Part shown: positions 46,801-58,345 of the stretch, one piece after another
Layout of the letters: each line of letters opens with the position of its first letter
Position numbering within the stretch: position 1 is the first letter of the stretch
Source of the DNA: Cristatella mucedo
Lineage: Eukaryota; Bryozoa; Phylactolaemata; Cristatellidae
NCBI GenBank assembly: GCA_009760855.2
Contig: WPIO01000123.1
Span: forward strand, 250,001 to 314,000
Reading direction: 5' to 3'
Length of the DNA stretch: 64,000 nt
Program-made: the position numbers and the translations under genes
Notes under the pieces: generated by a model
Databases searched by the model: none
What the model saw: only the letters and a program-made list of their open reading frames with translations
What the model was told of the DNA's origin: nothing

Positions 46801-47025
46801 GCGGTGGTATGTTGAGGGCGATGTGTGAATACCATCAATGGCGACTTGGGTCGTCATTAGGATTGCCAACCATTCTTAATGATAGGAGATCAGTTCTACA
46901 GATCGAAGAGGCAAATTGTAGAGTAGGAAATGCGGGCTGAGACCTTTTTGGAGTTTTTGAGGTGTAGCCTTCATCTCTACTTCAAAAATAAAGTTCCTAT
47001 CCGTTTTTTAGCTGCAATGTGACGC

Positions 47026-47392
47026 TCGGGCGCATCTGAGATAGCCTCGCCTGCGATAGCCTCGTCTGTGAAAGCCTCGTCTGAGATAACCTAGCTTGCG
47101 ATTGCTACGTCTGAGATAGCCTCACCTGTGATAGCTACGTCTGAGATAGCTACGTCTGAGATAGCCTAGCTTGCGATAGCTACGTCTGAGATAGCCTCGT
47201 CTGTGATAGCTACGTCTGAGATAGCCTCACCTGTGATAGCTACGTCTGAGATAGCTACGTCTGAGATAGCCTAGCTGCGATAGCTACGTCTGAGATAGCC
47301 TCACCTGTGATAGCTACGTCTGAGATAGCCTAGCTTGCGATAGCTACGTCTGAGATAACCTCACCTGTGATAGCCACTTCGAGATGTATAGG
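47026..47392. repeat. 15-bp minisatellite, ~24 units
   Basis: Units alternate between GATAGCTACGTCTGA, GATAGCCTCACCTGT and GATAGCCTAGCTTGC, giving a partly regular 30-60 bp higher-order pattern. The length is a multiple of three, and one minus-strand frame stays open across several units (AISDVAITGE), but single-base losses break it. I do not call it coding. Confidence 0.95.
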
Positions 47393-47421
47393 CTTCACCA
47401 TTTTGCCCGAGCCACTAATTT

Positions 47422-47509
47422 GAGTCACGCCTCTGGCCTACATAAGGTCCCAGGGGTACTTGGTAAAGTCACGCCTCTGGCCTACATAAAGTCCCAGCGG
47501 TACTTGCGA
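47422..47509. repeat. 44-bp direct duplication
   Basis: Two adjacent near-identical copies of a 44-bp unit beginning GTCACGCCTCTGGCCTACAT, at about 47,424 and 47,468. Confidence 0.9.
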
Positions 47510-48178
47510 GTCTACTTCGTTTCGTGCCGGAGCTCGTAATTCAAATTATTCGAATGCTAAATCAATTTTCCCCATTGAAACGAATTGAAATGCCATTAAT
47601 CAATCCGTGCCTGAGCCCCCAAAAAACTGCGATTTTCTTACCACGTTTTGAAGTTAAAAGTGTGCTTATAAATATCGAATATTGTTTTAAAAACAGTACA
47701 ATACAACGGCTTGCCATAAACGGGTTTTAGTAGTCCTAATGTACAGCAGTACCTTGGAGATCAGACGACTTGAAGATGCTAATAGAGTTAGAGGAGAAAG
47801 GCTTAAATGGGGATCTGAATCTTATTCGCCGATTTTTGCCTTTTTAGCGGGGCTTTCCTCGCTTTCAGTTTATTGGCTGGGTTTTTTACCCAGACGCGCC
47901 GTTTGTTATCAGTTATGCGATGAACTCTCACACGATTATATTGCCTAAAATGCCTAAATAGAGAACAGTACGTACTTAGCTGTTCCTAACATAGTCGGAT
48001 TTAACACCGCAGTCCGACGATCTTGTGCGTTCAAGCACCACGAAGTTCGCTCGAGTCTGTCTCGGAGAAAACCGACAGGCTCGCGCATGGCGTCGCACCC
48101 GGGTCGTTGGGCAGCGTCTTGCAAAGGAACGTTGTTCGCTGTCGTTCGTTGTTCATTTATTGGCAGGACTAACACAGA
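47510..48178. promoter_or_regulatory. Possible 5' flank of the exon at 48,179
   Basis: No repeat family is recognised here. The last ~200 bp are richer in CpG than the surroundings (GCTCGAGTCTG, GCGCATGGCGTCGCACCCGG). This would suit a promoter and 5' UTR but is only circumstantial. Confidence 0.3.
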
Positions 48179-48313
48179 ATGACTTTCGCTGCGGCAACTA
48201 GAGCTGTGGAGTATCTGAAGCTGGCTCGTAACCTGAATTTTCGTACGAAACTCGAGGCAAAAAATCGGCCGAGAGACAGCTCGCATCTCGAAAAACTCGC
48301 ATGTGAGACACTC
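48179..48313 (+). CDS. Candidate first coding exon, gene unrecognised
   Basis: From ATG (context CACAGAATGA) 45 codons read MTFAAATRAVEYLKLARNLN and on through FRTKLEAKNRPRD, ending LACETL at a GTAAGC donor in phase 0. The composition is protein-like: basic, helix-forming, alternating hydrophobic, compatible with a mitochondrial presequence or coiled segment. The next exon was not found; the following 2 kb hold LINE debris and an AT repeat, as an intron might. The alternative is a chance ORF, and the minus-strand ORF across the same bases (47,954-48,358) looks less protein-like. Confidence 0.4.
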
Positions 48314-48523
48314 GTAAGCCGAGTTACCACAGTATTGAGAGCCCTCAATTATTTTCAAGGATTCCGGTTTAGGTGTAATTAAAAATCAAACAAGTTTTTT
48401 CGTGTGATGTACACCGCAAAATCACTCTTAATAAATTTAAACTGACGGGTTTCGCATGCTGTAGTGACTGGTTTGCTCAGCACGTTGTCAGGCCATGAAA
48501 AATTGGCAATCTCAATAACCAGA

Positions 48524-48705
48524 TAATAATAATAATAATAATGCTCTTGATAAAGTGCCCTCAGAGAACTTAATCTCTCTCTAGGCACTTTAAATTTGCT
48601 GCAAAGGGAAATGCAATTGAATGGTGAGTAAAATCATGCTTGATAAACAAACAAAATGAATAACATGGTTAGGGTGACATGCACAGGGTCAGCATGCAAA
48701 TTGCT
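48524..48705 (-). mobile_element. L2-like LINE, solo 3' end
   Basis: (AAT)n tail, terminal hairpin (GCTCTTGATAAAGTGCCC), 3' UTR to TCAGCATGCAAATT, then broken off. Confidence 0.9.
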
Positions 48706-48784
48706 GCGTGTCTTTATTTGATCAATTTTCTACACGGTAGTAGTACTGCAGCAGAATAGAGAACATGTCTACGTATTTGTGCAT

Positions 48785-48895
48785 ATATGTATATATATAT
48801 ATATATAATATATATATATATATATCCTAAACCTAAACCTATGTATATATATATACATAATATATAATATATATATATATATACACATTAATGTG
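48785..48895. repeat. (AT)n-rich low-complexity tract
   Basis: Two TATATA runs separated by CCTAAACCTAAACCT, followed by a GTGTGTG stretch near 48,905. Confidence 0.95.
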
Positions 48896-49134
48896 TTTGT
48901 TAATGTGTGTGTGTATACGTGCATCAAGATAATAGTACAATTTTTTCGGTAGATCAGTCGAAACGAAGTCAGCACTGGCACTTGCTAAATAGACCGTGCC
49001 TGCATATCCGTTGCAGCGTCTGCAGGTCTACCTGCATGCCCTGCACCAGCTAACTTTCTTCAGATCACCAAAATAGCTCCACGGCCCACAGCCTGCAAAC
49101 CGTTATACAAATCCAGGCCGACTAGTCATATAAA

Positions 49135-49820
49135 AAATGCATACCACAGCCAATCTAGTCCATGCATGCGTGACATCCCGACAGACCTCTTGTAACTTAC
49201 TCCCAGTAGGGCCTTGAAATAAGAGCTTAGTTGGTGCAAAACTCTGTGGCTATGCATGTCAGTTGCAGTAGTCCTAAATGTCACGTGACGTCACTTCTCT
49301 CCGACTCACTACCTCCCTATCGAGCAGTATATTGACTTGGAGGTTCTGTCACTAACTTTTAGGTCTCTTCCCCTCCTAGCTCCGGCCAGCCTGGCCCGAA
49401 AAACTTCCTGTTCCCGATCTTCATTGCACAGCCAGTTGTTGTGACCCATCTCGTTGTTGTGACCTTTCCCCTCTGACCAAACTAAAATCCCTCGGAGACC
49501 CTAGCTTCATCTCTCATGCTCACAAAGCCTAGAGAAAACTCCTCATTGAAGTCTCGAAATCCCCAGACTTGACCTTTAAAAAGAAGATAAACAGGCCACC
49601 TGTAGTTACTCCCACTATTTACCCTGTCCGTGTGAAGTGCCTTCGTATGCTTATCCATACTGATACTGTTGCATGCTGCCACTAACCACACTTGCATACT
49701 GACACTGTGCATGTCAATCCTTAACCATGTTATTCATGTTGTTTATCAAGCATGATACCACTCACCAGTCGATCGTGTTTCCTTTGCAGCAAAAGTATTT
49801 CCGATATATGTAATGTACCT
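49135..49820 (+). mobile_element. L2-like LINE, old 3' portion
   Basis: RT C-terminal remnants in broken frames (49,150-49,590), 3' UTR (GCATGCTGCCACTAACCACA, CCATGTTATTCATGTT) and a degraded end near 49,820. Confidence 0.8.
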
Positions 49821-50149
49821 AGAAAGAGATATGGTTTTCATCGGATGCTATAAAAATGCTTTGCTAACATTATTATCCATACAACAAATACTGGGCCTAA
49901 GCTGGAGGAGTGACTTCAACTCCAGCAACCCTCGACAGTCATCATATGTCACTAGCAGAAATGAGGTACTTCGTAATAATATTAATAATAGATCACTTGC
50001 ATACTGCCGTTTGAGAACTCTCTGCCCAAGCGTTTTTTTTTGCTGCAAGTGAATCAGTACCCAGGGATATGCACGGTATCGGTTATCCAACAAAGACAAT
50101 AATCCTGCTTAGGCATGCCACAGCTAGCATGACAGCACTCATGACCACC

Positions 50150-50902
50150 GGTTAGCCATCACATCCGATCCCTATCCAAGATTAGAAGCTGTCTCCCACA
50201 ATGGCTTGTAAAAAAAAATTTAACTAGCTCTTTAGTTCTGTCTCGGCTTGATTATTGTAATTCCCTTTTGGCTGGGCTGCCAAAGAAAGCTATTATGCCA
50301 CTACAGCTGACTATGAATATGGCTGCAAGGCTGGTCTTCAAGTCCCAGCGGTTTGAGCACGTGTCACCTCTGCTGAAAGAGCTAGGATGGTTGCCGGTTG
50401 AGCAAAGGATACAGAGCAAAGTTCTTACGCTGACCCACAAGGCCCGCCACGGCTTATCTCCTTCGTACCTAGCTGAACTGATGCATCAGTTTCAGCCTGT
50501 TCGCGCCCTCAGGTCCTGTGTGGACAAGAAATTAGCTGCCCCATTCCTCTGCTTAAAGACAGTTGGCGACAGAAGCTTTAGCTCTGCAGGTCCTAGACTG
50601 TGGAACTCGCTTCCACAATTCTTACCCAACGACATCTACTCTCCAACTGCCGACTATGGCACATCTTTTTCAGCGGTCCTGAACTGCTACTTCTATGCTA
50701 CTCACTACCTAAACTGCTCTCCTAACGCTGCTATGCTTCCCACTTTCTCTTTGTTGCGTGAGACGAAGTCTGTTGGCAACCGAATGCGTACCGAAAGCCG
50801 CTTAGGCTGTGAGTGCGCTATACAAAACTCTCCTGCGTAACACCCACATGGTCTTTATGACTTTGTGGAATTACTGACGGAGATACATTACATTACATTA
50901 CT
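50150..50902 (+). mobile_element. CR1-like LINE, 3' end, well preserved
   Basis: ORF 50,268-50,840 is the intact C-terminal region of the polyprotein (RLVFKSQRFEHVSPLLKELG, GPRLWNSLPQF, RTESRLGCECAIQNSPA). It is followed by a short 3' UTR and (ATTAC)n. Use this as the reference 3' end for the family. Confidence 0.9.
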
Positions 50903-51228
50903 ACGGCCTCTGGCTTGTGACATGCACTGAATCTTGCACAAGAAAGCAGCAAAGCTAGCGGCAAATACTGGAGCAAAGACGACAAGTTCCCATGAGGCGA
51001 AGGAACAGCTGAGCGAGGGGAGCGTATTCAGCTGACACTATACAGACGCGAGGCCATTGCAGTGAGTGGCCACTTTGAGGCAAAGGAAATGCCAAGCTAA
51101 TGCCAGCTCTCCTAGACATCAAACATGCCAAGCTGATGCTAGCTCTCTTCAAGATACTCTCGGACATCCTGCGAAACGACAATCGAGGCAAGAGCCCTGC
51201 AGCAGCTACCTGCAGCTTCCACAAACAA
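50903..51228. other. No recognisable feature
   Basis: Non-repetitive apart from a short internal similarity (GCCAAGCTAATGCCAGCTCT and GCCAAGCTGATGCTAGCTCT, about 37 bp apart). The minus-strand ORF 50,955-51,224 matches nothing I know. Confidence 0.4.
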
Positions 51229-51998
51229 AATAATTCATTTGCATAGCGCCCTTAGAGAACTTGAAGCTCTATTCAGGTGCTATATGCCACGGGGCTGGGG
51301 CCCACTTTAGCTTGCAACTAGTTCTTTTGTTTTGTCTCGGCTAGATTATGGTAATTCTCTTTTGGCTGCCATGCCACTGCAGATGGCTATGAGTATGTCT
51401 GCAAGGCCAGTTTGCACATCCCAGAGGTTTGACCTCGTTTCTCCTTTGCTATAAGAGCTCTTACACTGACCCATAAGACAGGCCACGGCTTGCGTTCTCA
51501 ATACCTAGCTGAATTGCTGCACTGGTTTCAGCCTCCTCGTACTCTCATGTCGTGAATGAACATTACATTATCTGTTCCATTTCTCTGCTTTAAGACCGTT
51601 GGCGACAGAAGCTTTTGCTCTGTAGGTCCTCTATTGTGGAGCTCACTTCCACAATTCTTACACGACAACTACTCTCCTGCTACCACCTATGGCACATCCT
51701 ATCCAGCCAACCTCAGCTGCTCCTTCCTTGCTACTCACCACTTCAGCTTCTCTCCTGACTAAGCTATGCTTCTCACTCTCTCTTTGCTGCGTGAGATGAA
51801 GTCGTTAGGCTACCGAATTCGTACCGAAAGCCTTGGGCTTTAAATGAATTACACAAATATCTCCTTCGTAATAACACCCAAATAGTCGCTGTAGCCTTGT
51901 AGTTACAGATGGTGATACATAGATACGACCTCGGCCATCAAATACATTCACCCTGACTTTGGTAGGGGAGAGCACATTAACCAGTGGGCCACGCCAGG
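51229..51998 (-). mobile_element. SINE-1 split by a CR1-like insertion
   Basis: Tail and body at 51,229-51,311 (TTCATTTGCATAGCGCCC, TATTCAGGTGCTATATG). The head lies at 51,926-51,998 (CGACCTCGGCC, CATTAACCAGTGGGCCACGCC). Together they make one antisense SINE-1 interrupted by the CR1-like copy. Confidence 0.65.
51312..51925 (+). mobile_element. CR1-like LINE, old 3' end
   Basis: Diverged version of the C-terminal region (SVPFLCFKTVGDRSF, LWSSLPQFLHDNYSP) with several small deletions, ending AGTTACAGATGGTGATACAT. It is clearly older than the copy at 50,150-50,902. Confidence 0.8.
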
Positions 51999-52074
51999 GG
52001 CAAGGCACGGGAGACCTCTGTAGCCAGACAGCATGCAGCAGGTGACTCATGGCAACAGCAGCCGGATGCTGTGC

Positions 52075-52400
52075 GGTCTAGCTCCTACTGAGGCGATGTT
52101 GATCACCAGTGGATACCCTCTCTTACTGGCTCAGACCGGATCTAAGGCCGGTAGTTCCCACTAGAGGACTTCTTACTGCTCGGCTCCCACGAGTGAGTTG
52201 ACTGCTAGCTGGCACTGAGAGGCAGCTGGGATCTCGGGCTGCTAGATTCTCTCGTAAGATATCCCTTAACTACTAGCTCCCACTGGGGCAGGTGTGACGT
52301 CTGACTGCCAGCTCCCACTGAGGCAGCTATATTCTTGGGCTACAAGCTCTCACTGAAGCAGCAGTGATCTCTGGCTGCTAGCTCTCACTGAGGTGGTCAC
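52075..52400. repeat. ~35-bp minisatellite, about nine degenerate units
   Basis: Repeats of AGCTCCCACTGAGGCAG and variants at about 52,275, 52,311, 52,345 and 52,380 (35-36 bp apart), with more diverged units back to about 52,080. Confidence 0.75.
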
Positions 52401-52458
52401 TTCAGCAGGCAGATAGGGGCGAGGCCAGTTTTTACACTGACCTGCAATTTGCTGCTTT

Positions 52459-52592
52459 GGTTTTACTCGGGAGTCAAGGTGCTCACCTTCAACGACCGAG
52501 GTCGAAGGCTCAAGCCCCATGGCATACGTTGAGTTTCACGATAGAGATTCGGTTCTCTTAGGGTGCTATACAGATTAATTATATATTTATTT
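52459..52592 (+). mobile_element. SINE-1, sense copy
   Basis: Head GGGAGTCAAGGTGCTCACC, B-box-like GGCTCAAGCCCC, body, then tail GATAGAGATTCGGTTCTCTT...GGTGCTATACAGATTAATTA, the L2-type end. Confidence 0.75.
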
Positions 52593-53855
52593 GCTGGCCA
52601 ATGCTGACTTGCTGCTAGGCTGCAGTAATCAACATCCATAAGCTTTGTGGAGATATCACACAATCTTGCACCAATATCTAATGACATGACACCCAAAACG
52701 ATGCTGCCGTAATGGAAAACAAATGAACGCCTCTTACAAAGTTTAATGAAGATAAACAGGCTGTTATGTTGGCACTGCGCAAAAGGCTGTGCACAGCTCA
52801 CTGTATAATACTCAGTCGACTGTACTAGATTGACAGGTCGTAGATGGTGGTCCAACGTATCGCATTGACAGGCATAAGCTCAAGATCACGGGACCGATCA
52901 GCCACGCCGTGCATTTACTTGGATCTACAAACGTACGTATTGCGAGTGGGCTACAAGGTCATGCCGACATACAGGATACTGCTAGTCGCACACACGATAC
53001 ACCGTTGTAGCCATGGAACACAGGTTAAATCACGGCCAATTACAATATGAAGCTAACCTCGCTCTCATCTTCCTCCTTTTGCGTTTTAAACGTCTCATCC
53101 TCTTCTTCCGCCACTATAAAACAAGGCTTCATTCGGCTAAACATGTATCAACCAAACAGCACTGCAGACGGTGACAGGCAACATACTGCTATGCCAGGCA
53201 GCCAGCCAATTACCAAACCGGCCTACCTTAGCTCTCATATTGTTGTCGGTCCTACAGAATCAAATATTTGCCCGTTAGTTGATAGAGTCGAAGAACGACG
53301 ACAGTGCACAAGCAGATGCTGCATGGTCAAAGTAATGCCTACACATCACACCCAAGCTTGACTAGCAGCATACTGGCAAGAGGGTACTCTGAAGTCACAA
53401 CGTATTTTGCCTTAGTACATATATATATATATCTTACTAAAGGGGTAACATTAAGGAAATATCCTGCACGAAATATGGAAAATTTCGAACGCATGCATGC
53501 AGGCAGCAGCAGGTAGCACAATAGGGTAGCCAACTCGAGGATCTCTACAATTGGTCCTTAAGAAATAACAGGCGAAGGAGCAGTGTCTGGTAGCCAGGCA
53601 AAGTCGTAGGACAAGCGATTAAAATCTCTATACCTCATTTCTTCTACGAAGTGTACCAGCTATAATAATAATAATGCCCAACATTTGCAGTGCCCACAGC
53701 AGCTGCACATTTTTCTAGGCAACTTACATATAAGTATACTAGAAAAAAAAACGTCACGTGTCACCAACGCGTTTGCATAGTGTGTAAGGTATGAATGCTT
53801 ACATGAGCATGCAAAAGCACACGAGAATAGAAGCTAGGGTTGCAGGTTAGCACCT
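52593..53855. other. No firm feature
   Basis: Mixed non-repetitive sequence. ORFs of 64-104 aa occur on both strands (for example 53,047-53,361, plus, starting MKLTSLSSSSFCVLNVS), but without splice signals or similarity. A short TATATA tract lies at about 53,420 and poly-A near 53,742. Confidence 0.35.
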
Positions 53856-54640
53856 GCAGCCCTAGCTTATCAACAGCACTTTGCACTGAATCGCACCAGC
53901 ACACGTGTAAGGCAAGCTGCACATAGGAAAGAAAAGACAAGTGACATACAGGGACAAGTACAGACAGGTGAGCTGAATGAAAGAGTCCTTGAATGAAAAG
54001 TCAAAAGAAAGCGATGGCACAAGCCGATGGGAAGGTTCAACACTTTTGGTGAATAGGAACTGAAGGACCCGATCACTAAACGATTTCAATTTAGTGCGAC
54101 GAACTGTAAACAGGACACTGGATAGAGTATCAGGCGGTGCGAGAGCACACTCAGTGAGCACAGAGGTCAAGTAAGAAGGCTCGTGCAAGCAACTTTAGTG
54201 ACTTCTCAGTCAGTGACTCATGAACAAGTAAAGTGACTTTGGCACACAGCAGTGACCTATGAGGCAATGAAAGACCTTGCAAGTAGATTCGACGCCTAAT
54301 AGAAGGCTAGTGAATCTCAGAAAAAAGTGGTGTAATGACTCGTCGACTCAGTTGATGACAAAACCAGCCGAGCCGCTAAGTGGTTCACCAGTTGCAGACG
54401 ATTTAGGCTAGTGGTGGGTCCTGATTCATGGAAGTAGCACTGGACAGAGCTAATGCTGTGATAAAGTGGTTTTCAGTAGCTTTCCTTTAAAATACCATCA
54501 AGTCAGGGGTGTTATGATGTCAAGTGGTAGTAGGTTACAGGCTTTAGGAGCATGATGGAAACTGAGGCTGGCTCTCGTGAAGATTCGAGATCGGTCAGAG
54601 TCACAGCTAAACGACTTAGTGATGATATACAAACTGTGTG
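53856..54640 (-). mobile_element. Very old LINE fragment(s), antisense
   Basis: The minus strand at 53,862-54,188 has LKSFSDRVLQFLFTK in the position of the family's [11 protein letters not shown] motif. 54,490-54,620 shows decayed complements of the RT C-terminal region (GGCTTTAGGAGCATGATGG). Assignment to L2-like is tentative. Confidence 0.45.
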
Positions 54641-54747
54641 TACATTATGAGAAGCAACTATAAGAAACTATAGAGGTACTATCTAAATTTCCGATTAACT
54701 CTCACGACTCGGGCCATATATACTGAGTGGGATTAAAATACAAGCAA

Positions 54748-54893
54748 ATATAATTCATTTGTATAGCGCCCCAAGAGAACTTATCTCTATTCAGGTGCTT
54801 CACATATGCCTCGGGGCTCGAGTCCGCGACCTCAGTCAGACCTCGGTCGGGGCGCGCACCTTAACCGCTGGACCAAACCAGCTCGCTGCACTA
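54748..54893 (-). mobile_element. SINE-1, good copy
   Basis: Minus strand: CAGCTGGTTTGGTCCAGCGGTTAAGG-type head (A box TGGTCCAGCGG), B box GACTCGAGCC, body CATATGTGAAGCACCTGAAT, and L2-type tail AGAGATAAGTTCTCTTGGGG then CGCTATACAAATGAATTA. Confidence 0.85.
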
Positions 54894-55686
54894 TGCATTA
54901 AAAGCTACTTCTTAAGTCTTTCACATTTGGCTAACTAAGTGGATAATAACATCGTTGCTGAATAGTCTTTTACTCCCTTGTCTCTATCGGCTCGAATGTC
55001 ACCACGACTCTTGGCAGATCTACAAATAAGCAGGTAGGTGACCACCTGGAGCCGCCAAGCCAAGCCGCTAATATTTTACCACTACTAGATTGCCGTTTCC
55101 AGTTCATTTTTGCGTCAGCTAAAATCAGTGCGGAGACATAAAATTTCTGATATATTTGCCGTGAGTATCTTAAGCCTAGCAGAGAGAACTGTTCGACAGG
55201 TTTATAGTCAGTCTCTCACCGAAACCAACGGAGCAGGCGGGCATAGTAAGCTACTTCTACGTCGACACGACAGATCCCTAGAAAAAGAGGCGCTGGAACC
55301 AGAAAACCCGCGGCGAATTACCTTAATTCGGATATCGGCTGTCAAACGGCGGCGAGTCCCAAACCAAGTGTCTGAGCAATCCGGCACGATGCAGGCACCG
55401 CAACGTACTGCGAGGCCAACCAAAGAAGGTGACCTTGACCCGGGTACCCAAAGGTTTATTTCGCGTTGACACAGTCAATTCATACGCAGACAAAGTTTAA
55501 AGAAAATTTTTAAATAATTCTCTAAATAACAGTTTGTAATCTAATTGCTAGCATATGACTTGTATCAACGCCAATCCTATCTGGGAAAGGGCAAGAGAAC
55601 GCGGTTACAGCCGCCCTGTGAGCTGAGCGGAGGCATGAAAAAAAATCATGACCCACCTCCCCTGCAGATAACTGCGGTTGGAGCTT
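54894..55686. other. No firm feature; one unexplained 119-codon frame
   Basis: The plus-strand frame at 55,110-55,469 is the longest here (RRHKISDIFAVSILSLAERT, rich in Arg in its second half). No family, no splice evidence. It could be an exon or chance. Confidence 0.3.
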
Positions 55687-55832
55687 ATATAATTCATTTG
55701 TATAGCGCCCTAAGAGAACTAAATCTCTATTCAGGCGCTTGACATATGCCTCAGGGCTCGACCCCACGACCTCAGCCAGACCTTAGTCGGGGGCGAGCAC
55801 CTTAACCGCTGGACCAACCCAGCTGGGCATTT
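55687..55832 (-). mobile_element. SINE-1, best copy
   Basis: Same architecture as 54,748-54,893. Read on the minus strand, the tail GTCAAGCGCCTGAATAGAGA, TTTAGTTCTCTTAGGGCGCT is the clearest match to the LINE end GTAAAGCGCCTAGAAAGAGA, TTGAGTTCTCTGAGGGCGCT. Confidence 0.9.
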
Positions 55833-57375
55833 TTGTTTTAGTCTCGGGCGTTTTTGTCTGTACTGCGCTAGCTTTGTCGCTACTCGGAGAAATTACAGGC
55901 ATGTCCGTGCGTGCAGTTCATTTTAGAGTTAAAGGACTACTCGTAAGGACAGGCGTACAATGTCCCGATATTGCGTAAAACCCTGAGAAGCGCTGCGCCA
56001 ATTTCCTTTGAATTTCGGTGATGGAAGTAGTAGTATGTTCTTAGGGCGAAATACCGCTTATACATACACATGCAAAAGTAGTAAGTTTTAATGAGCAGAA
56101 CAGAGCGCCGAGCAGGAGCTTCGGACCGCGCGCGCGCGTGTGTGAGCACGCGTGTGCGTTAGCGGTGTGCGCGCGGCAAGGCGGCCGGCCTGATATACCA
56201 TGGCTGCGGTACTCGTGCGTCGGAGCCGGGCCATTGCTGATTAGTAATGGCAGGAGCCGAACGAGCACACTGTGCATCCCTGGTCCCCGTAGGCTTCGAC
56301 AGCCGCCGCACCCAGCATGTGGGAAGCGGCGCCACAACGAGTAGAGCTTCCAAAACGTATCCCGCGCGACTCGACCAGTCAACCGACTAGGATCTCGTCC
56401 GAGAGATCCTTCCTATCAGTCCTCCTCCAGCGCAGACGCGCTGCGTTTGCGCCGGAGGACGGACGCCTCTCGTCTCAATCGAGCGGCCGACCGCAGCCAC
56501 CGAGTCGGCACTACGTAGTGAGCGCTATTATAAATAGGACTTGAGATCCGACGACCCAGATTAAAATCGCGTCGCGATGCATTTAAATGTTCTGTACGGC
56601 ATCTCGTCACATGTAGCTTCTGATTACCTCGAGATTCCACTTGCTTTCGCGCCCTGTCAGTGTTGTCAGAAGTACGAATGTCAACTGCTTACGAGCTGAG
56701 CTTTTATTTAGCAGAGAGCAAGTAGTTTCACTAAAGATGTCAAGTAATTTCGCCATAGTCGTGACTAAGAGATCGATCGCCATACCTTTGCCACGATGGT
56801 TTCCGTAAAGATGTGACGATCTCCTTAGTTCCATCTGGCTGTAGCACAGCCAGGCACTACTAATTTTCGGTCGCTGGATTGTGTGGGCTCCGAGACAGCT
56901 CAGACTTTGGGAGATGTGGCATCCCGTGAGCGTATTCCCCTTTTTTGCCTATCGTCTATGACTAATTGGAAGACGTGATGTCAAAAAATTCACTCACCCT
57001 GGTCCTTGAAGCGTTTAGCTGGGACAGGTTCAGACTAGTTAACGATTTTCGAAAATAAACTCAGAAACCGGAAGCACGCTTTTCTTTGCCGTTCAATTGA
57101 TAAACCTGTTAGAGGTGAAATCGTCGGTTTTTATAACTGATAAATGAATTTAACTACGTTTAATTTAAATTTGAAAGACCTATTTACACCAGAAGTCTAC
57201 CGATCGATGTTATAGATAGCGTGGCTGAATATCGAGAGCCTAAGTACGGGTGCTTCTCCCACGAGTTTCGTATATATAGCAATTATGAGGCTCTATTATT
57301 GCGAGGCAGGTCTCCTTAGTCTGCACCCACACTCAAATGATGAATGACCTTGATATTCTCGCTTAGTCATGAGCG
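55833..57375. other. Unassigned; CpG-rich island at 56,100-56,545
   Basis: 56,100-56,545 is conspicuously CpG-rich (GCGCGCGCGTGTGTG, GCGGCCGGCC, GCAGACGCGCTGCG) and ends in a TATAAATAG box-like element near 56,530 next to the palindrome ACTACGTAGT. It could be a promoter region for either strand, but no following exon was recognised. A minus-strand frame at 56,607-56,834 (LLVTTMAKLLDIFSETTCSL) is protein-like but unsupported. Confidence 0.35.
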
Positions 57376-57965
57376 TCACTGTTGCCACATCTTGCCCACC
57401 ACTTCTTGCCGACCTTCACGGGCTCCTAGTCAAGAAACTCACCGACTTCAAGGTTTAGTCACTCACTTTTAGGTTCCTTCATTCTTTGGCTCCAGCCTAC
57501 CTATCAGATGCACTCCCCACTAGGCTAAGCATCGTACCACATGCTTTTCGAAATCTAACTGTTTATTTATACCTTGTACAAGCCTGAAATTCTTCGGAAC
57601 CGTGGCTTTAGCTTGTATGCTCCCAAAGCCTGGAACTCACTCCCGACTTGTGTAATGACATCTCCTGACTTGTCCACTTTTAAAAGAAACTAAAACGCAC
57701 CTATTTATGACAGCATTTGGTGGGTCCTTGTGATTCGTCCTTTATGTGCTTATTTGTGCTTACACTGTGCATGCTGCCACTAACCACACTTGCATACTGA
57801 CCCTGTCATATCACCCCTAACCTGTGTGATGCTTGTTGTTTATTGAGCATGCTCCACTCACCATCCGGTGGCATTTCCTTTGCAGCAAATTAAATTGCCT
57901 AGAAAGAGTTGCAGTTCTCCAAGGGCGCTTTATCAAGTGTGTTTTCATTTTGATTATAATTATAT
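57376..57965 (+). mobile_element. L2-like LINE, old 3' portion
   Basis: RT C-terminal remnants (ACTTCTTGCCGACCTTCACG onward), 3' UTR, degraded terminal hairpin near 57,895-57,940. Confidence 0.8.
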
Positions 57966-58269
57966 TTAGAAGACGGTGCTCCAGATTAAGTCAGCATTTA
58001 ATGGTAAAATGCTTGGTACATACAGTGAGTAAGAAAAACAAGAGGAAAGAGGGGAGTCTATCCAGCCAGGACGGAGATAAGAATCAGCAATCAACAGTCA
58101 TGTGATTAGCCAGGCAACACCTAAGCTAGGAGTGGGAAGGCCGAGGCTGATGGTCGCCTGCGGCAGCTCTGCCGGTTAATTGATGGACTACATGTGCGTC
58201 CAGTTGCAGGCTCAAAGCTATGCTAAGTCGGTGGCACTTTGGCCGAATGAAGACGTGGAGTGACCGACG

Positions 58270-58345
58270 GGAGCTTCAAAAGTTTGCTGCCATCCATGTG
58301 GGGATGTCAGCAATACATGCAGCCAAGGGAAATGAGGGAATTTCC
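58270..58345 (-). mobile_element. L2-like LINE, small internal fragment
   Basis: GTTTGCTGCCATCCATGTGG and the following CAATACATGCAGC match the complement of the RT region at 27,485-27,530. This fragment lies inside the plus ORF 58,220-58,612, which is therefore not a gene. Confidence 0.65.

Noticed and set aside
52463-52855. 130-aa minus ORF
   Set aside because: Its C-terminal half is the complement of a SINE-1; the remainder matches nothing.
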